A stretch of DNA of 64,000 nucleotides, taken from positions 2,665,741 to 2,729,740 of the forward strand of contig CM049318.1 in assembly GCA_026874595.1 (NCBI GenBank), given 5' to 3'. The stretch is from Sipunculus nudus (lineage: Eukaryota; Annelida; Sipuncula; Golfingiida; Sipunculidae). Made by a program: the position numbers and the translations under genes. The notes beneath the pieces were generated by a model. It saw only the letters and a list, made by a program, of their open reading frames with translations. It was not told where the DNA came from and did no database searches. Positions 35,943-48,090 of this stretch are shown here, in pieces (position 1 is the first letter of the stretch; each line of letters begins with the position of its first letter).

Positions 35943-37392
35943 CTAGACATTTCTTGGCACCGCAGGTGCCAGAGTATCCCCATAAAGTAGGCCCCCCCCC
36001 CTTACAAGAATAGACCCCCATTTTAGCAACATATACTGACACTTGGCATATTTATTGTTTCTTCCATCTAACAATCCACAATCTTGTTGAAGATGTTGGC
36101 CCTGTGACCTTGAGCTTTTTAAAGAGGTGTCCTGTGACCTTGACCTTTGACCTCATGACCCCAAAATCAATTCAGGTCTTGCTTTTCCAATGGGACATAT
36201 GCAAGTCAAGTTTGAAATCTATACATCAAGGCAGGAATTATCATCCAGAAACTTATTTTTGGACAGATGGCTCCTGTGACCTTCACCTTTGACCTTGTGA
36301 CCTCAAAATTGATAGTGTTCTTTCTCTCTTGGCAGGAGAACTATATGTGCAAGATGGAAGATCTGAGATGAAATGTTTGGCTGAAAATGCATCCACATCT
36401 TTTTAAAGATGTGTCCTGTGACCTTGACCTTTGACCTCATGACCCCAAAGTCAATTTTGGTCTTACTTTTCCAATGGGACATATACAAGTCAAGTTTGAA
36501 ATCCATACATCAATAAAAGCAGGAATCATCATCCAGAAACAAATTTTTGGACATATGGCTCCTGTGACCTTCACCTTTCACCTTGTGACCTCAAAATTGC
36601 AAGGGTTCTTCCTCTCTTTGCAGGTGTACTATATGTGCAAGATGAAAGATCCGAGATGAAATGTTTGGATGAAAATGCATCTACATCTTTTTAAAGATGT
36701 GTCCTGTGACCTTGACCTTTGACCTCATGACCCTAGAACCTATAGGGTTCTTACTTTAGTGGTGGGCCATACATAAGTCATGTTTGAAATCCATATGGCT
36801 ATCAACACTGGAGATATCATAAGAGGTGTGTGATTTTCACCATATGTGGCAATATTCAAGGTCAAGGCCACTATCATAGGAAAGGTCATGACCCCAATTT
36901 AAATAAGCATCATCCCATAACCCATACCTATGTATATGCATAATATAAAAGAAATCTGTCCATTAGTTTTTGACTTATAATGCTCACAGTACTGTAAGGT
37001 GGCAATTTTGGGGGTATTAAACGGCACAAAAACAAGTAAAGAATAATAGGTGGCGCCGCCAGTTTCTAGAACATGACAACCCTATCCATGATCTTCCATC
37101 AACTTGATTTTGGGATAAATCCATGCAAGATTTCTTGAGATATTAAAGAATTTGTGTGATTTTCCCCAAAATTGGACCTATTCAAGGTCAAGGACACTCT
37201 CCTAGTAAACGTCATGACCTCATTTTGAATAGGCGTCGTCCTCTTACCCATATCTATACATATACCAAGTTTGGTAAAGTTCCGTGAAATATTTTTTGGG
37301 TTATCGCGCCAACAAGATTTATATGCGGCGGCAGCGGCGGCGGGACCGGTATGAAAACATAGTATCCCCCGACTTTGTCTGGGGATACAATA
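35943..37392 (-). mobile_element. Element U2, complete edges, mosaic interior
   Basis: Left edge CTAGACATTTCT, hairpin TGGCACC-GCA-GGTGCCA (35955-35971), GTATCCCCA (35974-35982). Right edge: hairpin GTATCCCC (37362-37369)/GGGGATAC (37381-37388) with inner CGAC-TTT-GTCT, then AATAAC. A (GCG)n-rich stretch precedes it (37325-37342). The outer interior matches U1, but 36080-36790 is a TGACC-rich array of the kind found in X. Poly-C at 35992-36001. Confidence 0.75.
36080..36790. repeat. ~143-bp TGACC-rich tandem array in U2
   Basis: Units near 36130, 36278, 36417, 36565 and 36706 carry GTGACCTTGACCTTTGACC (or CTTCACCTTTGACC) blocks, with AAATCCATACATCAA and TTTTTAAAGATGTGTCCTG between them. Homologous to the X array. 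Confidence 0.85.
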
Positions 37393-38330
37393 ACTTAGAC
37401 CTGCGACCTCCTGACCAGCTGACCTCAAAATCAATGAGTTATTTATTCATGCAAAAAGACCCATAAATATGAAGTTTGAATCACACTGAGTGATGCATAG
37501 ATGTGGCATATGTGAAAGACTGAAGGTTTAGGTTGAACAGTTTCACTTGAAATATGTTCACAAGCATTTAGAACAATATTGTGACTTTGACCTTTGACCT
37601 TTTGAACTCAACATTAATAGGCTTCTTCCCCTATTGGTAGGTAAGCCATATATGACAGATGGAAAGTATAGATTGAAAAGTTTGCCTGAAGAGGGTGCTG
37701 TGAACTTGACCTTTGACCTCAAAATCAACAGGTCTTTTCCCCCGTTGGCAGATAAGCGATATCAGTGCTGAAAGGTTTGGAATGAAAGGTCTAGCTTGAA
37801 ATGTGTCCACAACCTTTTCAAAGAAGTGGATCCTGTGACCCTGACCTTTGACCTTGTGACCTCAACATCTATAGGATTCTTCTCCCACTTAGTAGGTGAG
37901 CTATATGTGAAAGATCAAAGAATTGGGATGAAAGGTTTGGCTTAAAATGGATCCACAGGCTTTTCAAAGAAGTTGGTTCTGTGACCTTGACCTTTGACCT
38001 TGTGACCTCAAAATAATTATGGTTCTTCCCCTGTTGGTAGGTGAGCTGTATGTGAAAGATGGAAGGTTTGGGATGAAAACTTTGGCTAAAAGAATTATTT
38101 TTGGGGGATGCAAACACACCCCATAACTTCGAGAATATAGGTCGCAGTGACCTAATTTCAGGTTTGCAAGGAGATCTTTTTAGAACCTCTAAGACTGCAT
38201 AGGGTTCATGGCCCTAGCCCCTATGGTTACTATTTGTGCCCTGCTAACGGACAGCTGGACGGACAGACGGAAGGACGCCAGACAAAGACCCATCGCTATA
38301 GCCCAGCATGACTGAAAGTCAGCTGAGCTA
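37393..38330 (-). mobile_element. P-superfamily fragment: TGACC-rich array plus hairpin edge
   Basis: Array units near 37580, 37695, 37836 and 37980 with TGACCTTTGACCTT blocks, then a Q-type unit (38115-38230), a GGACGGACAGACGGAAGGAC segment and the edge TAGCCCAGCATGAC...CAGCTGAGCTA at 38330. No left edge is seen because U2 abuts it; probably the remainder of an element interrupted or joined by U2. Confidence 0.65.
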
Positions 38331-38335
38331 AAAAT

Positions 38336-39090
38336 AGAAGTTTGCTTATGATGAAGAGCTATTTGAGATCTATACACAAGCAAAATTTTGACCCAATTGG
38401 TCAAACATTTTCCAAGATATGAGCTTGGATGTCTGCAGCATAAACGTGAATGTAGGTGGTGCCACCTGTCATAAAATCGAGAAACCTGTCCAGGATGTAT
38501 AAACCTGCAAAATTTCAGGTGGATAAGTCAAACAACTGTTGAGATATGAGTGATTTGATCCCAAGGCAGATGAACAGATGGACACTGTGCATAAGTGGTT
38601 GCAGGTAGCGCCACCAGTTTTGCCTATGGTGAAGAGCTATGTGAGATCTATACACATGCAAAATTTTGGCCCAATCGGTCAAACATTTCCCAAGATATGA
38701 GCTTGGATGTCTGCAGAGTAAACCTGAATGTAGGTGGCGCCACCTGTTATAAAATCGAGAAACCTGTCCAGGATGTATAAACCTGCAAAATTTCAGGCGG
38801 ATAAGTCAAACCACTGCTGCGATATGAGTGTTATTATCCCAGGGCAGATGAACAGATGGATGCTGTGCAAAAATGGTTGTGGGTGGCACCACCATTTTTA
38901 GTGTATGTTATAAAGCTATCAAAGGGCTACATTTGTGCAAAATTTTTAGCCTGATCGGTCAAACGGTTCCCGAGATTTGCGGGTTTATGTGTGGAAACAG
39001 ACGCACAAATGGATGCTGGGCAGCAAAGAAAGGTCAGAGGTCAACCAAAAATGAGGGTGCAGCAGTTCACATGTGACCTGATGATAAACC
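38336..39090 (-). mobile_element. Element T3, truncated at both edges
   Basis: T-type core with GGTGGTGCCACC (38456), GGTAGCGCCACC (38605), GGTGGCGCCACC (38735) and GGTGGCACCACC (38882), keeping the 150/130 alternation, and the post-array phrase GGAAACAGACGCACAAA. It lacks the CTAG edge and the GTATCCGC hairpin. It starts directly after the A-run of the preceding element. Confidence 0.75.
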
Positions 39091-39175
39091 CAATTCACTT
39101 AAAATGCAAACCAAGATTTTTCAAACAGTTGAAAGATATATTTCCAATAATCTGGGAATTCTGCATCTTAACATT

Positions 39176-39232
39176 GTGTCTAGACGTCTAGATGCTGTGT
39201 CTAGACGTCTAGACAACATGTCTAGACATTCC
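39176..39232. repeat. 21-bp palindromic tandem (TCTAGACGTCTAGA)
   Basis: The 14-bp palindrome TCTAGACGTCTAGA occurs twice, 21 bp apart, and a third unit is reduced to TCTAGACAT. The flanks show no other repeat. Confidence 0.85.
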
Positions 39233-39644
39233 CCCAGAGCAGGGTCAGTTGCCATGGTGATGTCTGGACCCCACCTGTTTGTACTGAGTGACCTCTTGAC
39301 TTGGCTGCTGAAAGTCAGCATGTTGTCAAATCTGTATTCAAATACAGAAAGCCTTTTTCAATTTGCTACAATGTTTTTTTAGAACTGTATTTACCCAATC
39401 TATTCTTATAAAACTGGCAGAACCCTACCATAGAATAATTCTTGTAAAGTTTAAACCAATCAGCTTAACAGTTTCATCATAAATCAGTGTATAAGCTAGA
39501 AGAGTTTAAAATTACATTTTCACTTGTAAAAAACACATCAATGTAGGTGGCGCCACCAATACCTCAAAATCAGATATGACATATGTGACAAACATTGGTA
39601 TAAAATTTGGTGATTACAGCTCTAGCTGTTTCTTTTATTTTAAT

Positions 39645-40054
39645 ATAAGTGTGCTTTTTTGGACAGATGACTAAGTTCAATCTCCTGTAACTCGGCCAAA
39701 AATCTCCGAACTGGAACCATTCGAACAAACTTGAGAGAGATTGTTCCAGGGATCATTTCTATGAAATATTGGACAATCTGGCTGGACAGTTTCAGAGAAG
39801 AAGATTTTTAAAGGTTTTTAAGCTTTTTCACTATTAAATCTAAATTAATGCAGATACCCAATAATAAGCTCCAGGGCACCAAGTTTTACATGTGACTAAT
39901 TCTTATATGTAATTTGGAGCTGCTAGCTCCAACGGTTTCTGACTTACAGCCATGGACGGCGGAAAGCCAGCCCTGGACTGTGGTCGGCTGACAGCGGACG
40001 GCTGACGATGGACGGACGACGCTGCACCATCGCATAAGCTCTCAGATTGGCTTA
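39645..40054 (-). mobile_element. Sixth hairpin-ended family, right edge
   Basis: Ends with GGACGGACGACGCTGCACC, then TAAGC (40035-40039), a 10-nt loop, GCTTA (40050-40054) and an A-run, the layout of the P edge with unrelated sequence. 39680-39790 is related to 10075-10185. The left edge was not identified. Confidence 0.5.
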
Positions 40055-40057
40055 AAA

Positions 40058-40416
40058 ACTGGTGGCGCCACCACTTTTTGGGAACTTACAAAACTAATCA
40101 TGGTCAATATTGAAGGCAAGTTTCATGACAATCTATGCATTAAATATCAAGATACTGGAGGATTTGTATCAAATTTTTTATTACTCTGGGGGTATTTACA
40201 AGCCAAATAGCTTGGAGAATATAGGTCACAGTGACCTAATTTCAGGTTTCCAAGGAGATTTTTATTAACCTCCCTGGATGTTCACTATAAAGTTGATAGG
40301 ACCAGCAGTTACGATTTGTGCCCTGCTAACGGAAGACTGGATGGCCAGACGACAAGATGGACGACGGACAAAGCGCCATCCCAATACCTCAGTTGACTTA
40401 CAGTCAACTGAGCTAA
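40058..40416 (-). mobile_element. Q unit with a perfect terminal hairpin
   Basis: Begins in the A-run of the previous element with CTGGTGGCGCCACCACTTTT, continues through ATATAGGTCACAGTGACC and a GACGG-type segment, and ends in CTCAGTTGACT-TAC-AGTCAACTGAG (40388-40412), a perfect 11-bp stem, then CTAAA. Confidence 0.75.
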
Positions 40417-40419
40417 ACA

Positions 40420-41300
40420 GTTTGTGAAGAGTCCTTAGAAATGTGTGGTTTACATGAAAAGTCTCCAAGACGGACTGACATGCCAAATTTCAAACCAATA
40501 TCTTGAATCATTCCTGAGATATGAGCAAATTCCCCCCAAAACACATGTACATATGGATGCCGCAGTACAAGATGTATGGACATGCACAATTTTAGGCCAA
40601 TACAGCACACCATTCCTAATTTTAGAATAATAGCTGGAACCATTCCTGAGATATGAGCAATTTTCACCCTAATCAGATGTACGGATGGATGCCACAGGAA
40701 AATTATTGCAGGTGGCTGCACCAGTCTTAAGTACATGATAGAGGGGTCCAAGATCTATGGATTTGGACAATTTAAGGAAAATACAACAAGTCACTCCTGA
40801 GAAAAGGGCATTTATTTATTCTACAAAACTTGGGGTGCCACCTGTCTGGTTTACCAGAAAGCTTTCCTAGATGATGGACATGTCAAATTTCAGACCAATA
40901 TCTTGAACCATTCCTGAATATGAGCAATTTTTACCAAAAGCAAATATACCGATGAAATATACCAAGCAAAAATGACTGCAGATGGCGCCACTAGTCTTGT
41001 TTATGAGATGTAGCTGTTGAGGATCTATGAACATGCACAATTTCAACCCAATACATTGAAGAACAACTTAGATGAACAGCAAATGCACAGATGGGCACTA
41101 AGCAAAAAGTATTGTAGGTGGCAACAATCACAATTATGAGATAGAGAGACCCAAGATCTATAACCATGCAAACTTTCAGCACAATACATTGAGCCACTCC
41201 TGAGATATGGGCTGTTATCTAAAAGACACCCAGATTCATACTGCACAGAAAATATTGCTTGTGGTACCATCAGTCTTTGTTAGGCACAACAACATAGGTG
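40420..41300. repeat. Old U/T-related tandem core, degenerate
   Basis: Five to six diverged units with GAGATATGAGCAA, GCAGGTGGCTGCACCAGTCTT (shortened forms), CAAGATCTATGG and GCACAATTT phrases; GGGGTGCCACC near 40832, GATGGCGCCAC near 40982, GTGGCAACAATC near 41118. No intact edges. Confidence 0.6.
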
Positions 41301-41384
41301 AAGGAACAACTATGCTAGGCTTCTGGAAAGATCAGTCCAAGGGTCCCAGAGGAGTTCTTTGAAACTAATGTAATGTTTTTTGTA

Positions 41385-41985
41385 TCACAATTTAAATTAT
41401 TCTGGGGGGTACTTACGGGCCCCATAGCAAGGACAATATGGGTAACAGAGACCGTTTTTCAGATTTCAATAGAGACTTTTCATGGACAGCCTTTGATGTA
41501 AAGTTAGAAGATTCCTGGTCAAGCAGTTACGATTTGTGCCCTGTTAACAGATGACTGCATTTTAAGAGGTCTCAAAAATAGAGAAAAAAATTGTAAATAT
41601 AAAAAAAAAATACAGGTGGCACCACAAGACTGCAGAAACTGATGAACCATTCCATGATCAATATCAATGCAAAAAATCATGATGATCAATGCAATAATTG
41701 TTCAGATACTTGAGCTTTTGTATTAAATTTTCTATAATTCTGGGGGGTACTTCAGAGCCCCATAGCTCAAAGATTATGGGTAACAGAGACCTTATTTCAG
41801 ACTCGCAAGAAGACTTTTGATGGACATCCTTTGATGTTAAGTTAGAAGATTCCCCGTCTAGGGGTTACGATTTGTGCTGTTTTAACAGATGGCCGGATAG
41901 CTGGACAGCCGGACGGCCAGACGGACGAACAACAGACAAAGAGTGATCGCTATAGCTCAGATGAGTTTCTGTCAGCTCAGCTAAA
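41385..41985 (-). mobile_element. Q-type element fragment, two units
   Basis: Two copies of the Q phrase TTCTGGGGGGTACTT (near 41400 and 41740), ACAGGTGGCACCACAAG near 41613, then GGACAGCCGGACGGCCAGAC and a degenerate hairpin (TAGCTCAG ... CAGCTCAGCTA) ending at 41985 with AAAAAA. Confidence 0.65.
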
Positions 41986-44900
41986 AAATGAAAAACGTAA
42001 AACGTGTTGCTTTCATACAGGTTAAAGTGACACATATATTGGGGCGGGGGGGCTCAAGCAGAATTTTAGCATCACTGAAAGCTCGTTTTGTAAAATTATC
42101 AAGCTACCAGTGGCAATAATTTTAAAATCTTCCCTTTAACACTCAAGAGTCAAAGACTTATGAAGGTAATAATAAAAGTATATTTTAATTTTAGTATGAA
42201 AGACACTGTGGTATATCAAGATTTTATCTTAATGAAGATAATAACTTTTAATGAAGTTATTTATTTTACTTTTCATCCTATAATTATTGAAGTAAACACA
42301 GGTACACTTGTTTACCTCTACATGATTACATCTTACAGGCATTTATTGTATTTTAAGATAATTCGTCATTGTAGCCTTAATTAATTGTGAATTTATTTTT
42401 TAACAGTTTCTCACACCATTTCAATTAAATTTATATAAAACTTGTAAACACATATTGTCAGTAAATATCATTTATCTTGTTTATTGTAGAATAAAACATC
42501 TTATTGATTGTTTTCTAATAATTACTTATGGCTCTAATAATGTAACACATTATAGAACATATTTGTACCAGATACAATCTCATGTACATTTATAAACAAA
42601 TAGGAATTTTTATAGTTACTAAAAATAGCTGTTTTCTTTCACTTTCCCAACTAGCCCCCATCCAAGGCAGGATACGTGTGGACATAGAATGCAAATTTGC
42701 AATATTTCTTTATTTTAGATCAGTAAATATATTAATATTGATAATTTTTTAATGACAGCCATGATTAATTTTTTCTTGTTATCTTAATACTTAATCACTT
42801 TCGACAATAGACTGCAGCTACTTTCGACAATATTAAATAATAAGATATATAATAATAAATATGCTAATATTACCAACTTCCTGACTGACAGCTAGGGGAG
42901 AAATTAATATAGACACAATTTTTATTTTAAATATGGGCAATATACTATTTGAAGCGGACATTAACACATATTTAATGTAATTTTAATTGTCTTCTGGTAT
43001 AGTTTCCTGATGTTTTCAGTATTTTTTGTCATATGAACAATCAGAATATCTAAGTCAATCACCAACATTTGAGCTCGTGCTTTGTCAGTCCAAAAATTGT
43101 GTAAGTTGTACCTTTCACTAGTAAAAGTGGTCTTGCATATAAATAAATGCTAATGAATGCCCACTTTAACATGGTAACAATAAAAAAAAGAGAGTTATAA
43201 GTTACAACTAAACTTGTATCCTTGTACTATACAGTTACTAACCTGTTACCAGAGATATTTCAACTATATGTTTGCAGTAACAGGACAGAGCATATCGTTG
43301 CATGCAGATGAACACATGAATATACTTTTACTGAGACGCGCTCACTCGACAGGCCAAGATTGTAATATTTTTTTTAAACCCTTCAACTTTAAAGAGGGAC
43401 GCGCTAGTGTGGGGTAAATGAATCACTTTTTAACACTGGAAACAGGCCAGAGTTCACCAATAGATGGTGTATAGGATCATATAGGCTGCGTCTTTTGACT
43501 AACTGAAACTCTTATGTACATGTGTCAATAACGACTCAATATATGGCAGGGCCAAATCGTGCAAGACATGTACTGTCCCTGCGTTTCTCTTTGTCTTGTG
43601 ATTTTATTACAAAGAGAAGGAAGTCAACATATTTCTGTGACTTTGAAAGATACCTGGAGTAACTTTTATACAAGTTATAAGCACATGGCTTGACCCTATT
43701 AAAACAAATTTATGATGACAGGTCCATCGAGCATTTATCATAAATGACTGAAAATTAACACACGTGTCATGAATGTCCGACCTGGTGTCCAACCTCCATG
43801 TCTGTTTACATGACCTTGTTTTTAGTTCGGCAATCAGGTTTGCTGATTGGCTAATAGACCTGTCGATCATGCACTTGCTGTCAGGTCAATTTAACACACT
43901 TGAATACACCATGACTGGGGTGCTGGGTGCTTGAGCATAACCTGAACAGGTGAACTAGCCATTAAATTGATGAGGTGGATTCACTTGTTTTTTGTCCCAT
44001 ATTCACAGGTTCTTTCATACATGCACAAGTGACTGTACATTTATGATTTTTTTCATGATGCTTTGATCAGAAACTGGAGAAGATGCTGGATCAACACCAA
44101 AACCTAATCAATTCATCTTGTTTCCTACACGAGAGTCCATTTTTATTTCAATTGTTCGTATTAAATTATCAGTCCAATTAATGGCCTTGACTGTCATCAG
44201 TCAGACTAGGAGGATATAAAAAACAGCCCTTCTTCTCAGATGTTCTACAATTTAGAGACTTTACAGGGTAATTACCCTCAGTCAGCCAGTTTGGATGTAT
44301 GGGTACTTTGAGCTATTTATGAGACCAAAGAAATCAACAGTTGTTGAATTCTGAATGAATGGGCTTATCAGTGAGAGGAGAAATGACAAGGTCATTAACT
44401 GGGTTATTTGAGATTGATTTAACACATGTCATTACGAAACTTTAGTTTTTATTAGCAAAATTAATGTAACCAACTGGCAGGAGCATAAAAAAATAATGTC
44501 AGTAGATGTGACATAATGAAATTTTATTTTGTTATAATTTGATCTAACTAAGAAACAAATTATAAATGTAAAATCTGTGAACGGAACAGATTATGGCAAG
44601 AACCAATCATTGATTGGATTTACGGTAAATGGCATCATTGTGGGGAGCGAACAAGTTCTCTTCCACAGGGAATTAAACAACACGAAGCGTTCATCATTGG
44701 AACTCAAAACTTGATCATCTGGCACTCATCTGGTTTGGTAATCCATGTTATAACATCGTCCAGCAGCCTGTCTGATTGTCTGGTAATATATACTCCACAT
44801 ACAGTTTGCTAGGTCAGCAATTAATCTGCACCCAGATCCTAAAACTTAAATTACTCATGTTCCCTTTAGCTTAAGTGGTAATCTTCTTCAACTGGCTAAT

Positions 44901-45008
44901 GTGACACTACAACAGCCAATAACTATGATATGTCTTTATTAGTCAAAATCTATTTGAAGACTAAGATATATTGTTATCTCTGTGTATCTGTTACCTTTAT
45001 TTATAGCT

Positions 45009-45055
<47 letters not shown>

Positions 45056-45756
45056 GCTTGTAAATTTATGATACCATAAGATTTTGATTTTTAGAATTTA
45101 ATTTGAAGCCAGTCCATTGTATTTCTATATCTGAATAAAAGGCTTCTCTGCTACAAATATTATTTTTTATGTCACATATACCAGGTATATGACTCAAGTT
45201 CCAGTTATATAAACTTAAGGTAAATAACTTACACTCAGATGACAGAGGTGTCACCTGACAATAGGCTGGTGTCAATAACATTTTCTTAATAATATCCTGG
45301 AAAATGTGGCTGGCTTCTTGAATCATATCTCTAATCAATAATAATAATGTATATATACATCCGTATCATTTACATACTATAAAATTATAGATCACATAAT
45401 CTTTTATGTACTAAGTATGTCTGGCAGTATCTCATTTAAATACCTATTAACATTTTTCACATCATTAATTAAGATGCATTTCAAAAGCCTCGTTTTTTTT
45501 TTTTTTGGATGAAACTGAGCTGGGTAAGCTTACATGCACAACTATATTTACTCAGAATATAAGAACATCGTCATCAACTTTTGCCAAAGAAGCTCAGAAA
45601 ACACTCAGGTATGAAGGATCATGTAGAATTTCTACTTTCATGATTTTTATGCAGGTTATTTAGGGCACAGGATCTCATTCTTATGGAATGGAGCTAAAAT
45701 GACACTCAGATTTAAAGACACATCTGTATTATTGGAATCCTCTCTGTTACCCACAC
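41986..45756. other. AT-rich, largely unique DNA without a recognisable gene
   Basis: The longest stretch without an identified mobile element. No open frame resembles a known family, and no splice-like exon could be supported by eye. A G-rich run sits near 42043-42051, an (AT)n microsatellite at about 45011-45052 and a T tract near 45494-45506. If the window holds exons or regulatory DNA of a host gene, this is the likeliest place. Confidence 0.4.
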
Positions 45757-46188
45757 CTCTCTATATGAACATCATTCTATATGTACACCATTCTATATGG
45801 ACACTTCTCTATATGGACACCTCTCCATATGGACACCTCTGTATGAACATCATTCTGTATGGACACCTCTATGTATGAACAACTCTCTGTATGGACACCT
45901 CTCTATATGGACAGCTCTCTGTATGGACAGCTCTCTGTATGGACACCTCTCTATATGGACAGCTCTCTGTATGGACACTTCTCTGTATGGACACCTCTCT
46001 ATATGGACACATCTCTGTGTGGACACTATTCTGCATGGAAACCTTGCTGTTTTGACACCTCTCTATGTGGACACCTCTCTGTATGGACACATCTCTATAT
46101 GGACACCTCTCTGTATGCACACCTTTCTCGTGGACACCTCCTTATATAGACACCTCTTTGTATGGACACCTCTCTCTAAGGACACCTC
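45757..46188. repeat. 16-bp minisatellite array
   Basis: About 27 imperfect copies of a 16-bp unit, consensus CTCTCTATATGGACAC with variants CTCTCTGTATGGACAG. As 16 is not a multiple of 3, the three frames cycle through the same unit; open frames here (140 residues on plus at 45797-46219, others on both strands) follow from the unit lacking stops. Confidence 0.95.
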
Positions 46189-46320
46189 TTTAAAGGAACC
46201 TAATTACCAGTCCAATTAAGCATGTTGAAAATAACATGAAAAATAGCTGCTTCCTTTGAAATAAATTGGTACCTACCTAAAAATATTGCCCTTCCTGTAC
46301 ACGGGTATGAAAACAAGAGG

Positions 46321-47086
46321 ACTGGGCACAATCACAGGTGTTAACAGAACACAGCCCATATGTATTGCCCGAGGCACAACACCAGTCAGTCAGGAGATGC
46401 CCTGACTGACTTGGCCTAAAAATGTTATACATGTTCCCACTGGCTGACACATTGTGTGTTGCAGCTCCCATGCACCCCCTGTACTACTCATGATAATTCA
46501 GCTTATGTCCCTGGACCTATCTTACAGATCTGTTCTGACAGGTTCTACAATAAATTTACATTCGGCCCATGGATGGTGCAGTAATATCCATGCATCCAGC
46601 AGAAATATATCAGAGGACATGAAGGTCCCTGTATGGACAAGTTTTGTATAGTTCTTGTTTAGGATCTGTCCATCATGTAAAAAATTTAGACCTCCAGTCA
46701 TCCAGCCTTGTTATATGATAAAGAGACACATGAACTATGTATACTCACAATGCAAAACATTAACAGGGTGTTAAACAGCTGTATGCGAGTACTGGGTTTG
46801 TGTGATTGGGATGGTTTAAATTTGCCTGGAAACTTTTGTATCCCAAACAAAGGAATATTCCAATCTAGTCCATGCATCCAAACATATATACATGGCCTGT
46901 GTGTCCTGTTCCAGAGAGCCTGCAAGATGCAATGTTTTACCCAGCATAAACATGTATACATTACATATTTTGGGCCAAGTCAGTCTGGGCATCTCCTGAT
47001 TGACAGGTGTTGTGGTAGGGGTGATGCACACAGCCAAACAGGCTGTGTTTACTCTTTATGTTGACGTCTGTGATTGCACTTAGGTC
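46321..47086. repeat. Inverted repeat pair (~115-135 bp arms)
   Basis: The inverse of 46321-46432 matches 46950-47086: both carry GGCCAAGTCAGTC, GGGCATCTCCTGA and TGACNGGTGTTGTG, then GGCTGTGTT and CTGTGATTG. The arms are separated by about 520 bp of unrelated sequence. A foldback element or two inverted copies of one repeat. Confidence 0.7.
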
Positions 47087-48090
47087 CACTTTTTTTAACA
47101 CTCATAAACAGGAGTAAACTTAAGGTTTTAGGGCAATATTTTGCAGGTACCCTTTAAAAAAAAATATGCTAATTTGCATGTTAATTCAATATGCTTTATA
47201 AATATGTGATTAGGCCCCTTTAAGAAAGGTGCTGATTCTGCCTCTGTGAAGGATGTTCGGCTGGTTTTATACAAGCTTTTAATAAACAAGATGCAATGTT
47301 GACAAACAGAAAAATCAAGTGCCCTGATCCAGCCAGCTGGTTGCATATGTGCAGGAGTTGTACAGTCACTAAATACAAAACACCCTTTTCAAAGGTGGTT
47401 TGTCTGACTTGCCACCAGATATCTTTGTTGATTGTTGATTGGTTAAAATGTATTGGCGGGACACCCACATGTTATAAACACATGGATATAGACAAACAAA
47501 CAGACCTTGTGCAGTGGGATTGGCATTTTCTGGCCTATAATCATTAAAGGTTCACAAGATTATCTTTAGTCAACAGACTTACATATCAGAATAGACCACT
47601 ATAATGTTGTATATCCCTGATCAACATTCCGTCTTGGATGAATGAAAACAGACACTGTATGTTACACACTCTAAAACAACAAGGTACGTCAAACGTGATT
47701 TCTAGGTGAACTGTGAGAATCGTTTGTTACAAGTACACAGGAAGTCCATAAACACCATGTGAACTGCAGCTGGAACAGATTTATCAGGAAACAAGATGAA
47801 AACACCTGCACCTTGTATGGTACAGTAACCAGGTCAAGATCAATGTCCCAAAAATATGCCTGGCATGCAACTGGTACTACAGGGAATGTATGTAAAACAA
47901 CCAGTTTTATTGCGTTCCTGGAATATTTATACAGCCATTTACCTCAGCAAATGTACAACCCTGTATAATACTGACTCAATGGACACAATGTCAATATACC
48001 CCACAGTGCATAATGTCAGGTGAAAAGAGAAAGTCACAGGAATAAATTGACAGACAAAAAATTCACAATACCAAGGAAGAAAAAGTCACA
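47087..48090. other. No gene seen; contains the probable seed of the next array
   Basis: Unique sequence. 47913-47934 contains CGTTCCTGGAATATTTATACAG, reported here by its first 20 bases CGTTCCTGGAATATTTATAC, which recurs in every unit of the array at 48091-48911. Confidence 0.5.

Noticed and set aside
37099-37434. 111-residue minus-strand frame
   Set aside because: Lies across the GCG-rich run and edge of U2; repeat-derived, with no family resemblance.
45797-46219. 140-residue open frame
   Set aside because: Translation of a 16-bp minisatellite, open in other frames too.
46708-47064. 118-residue plus-strand frame
   Set aside because: Its last third is the arm of an inverted repeat, and a similar peptide is read from the other arm at 46277-46471; no known domain.
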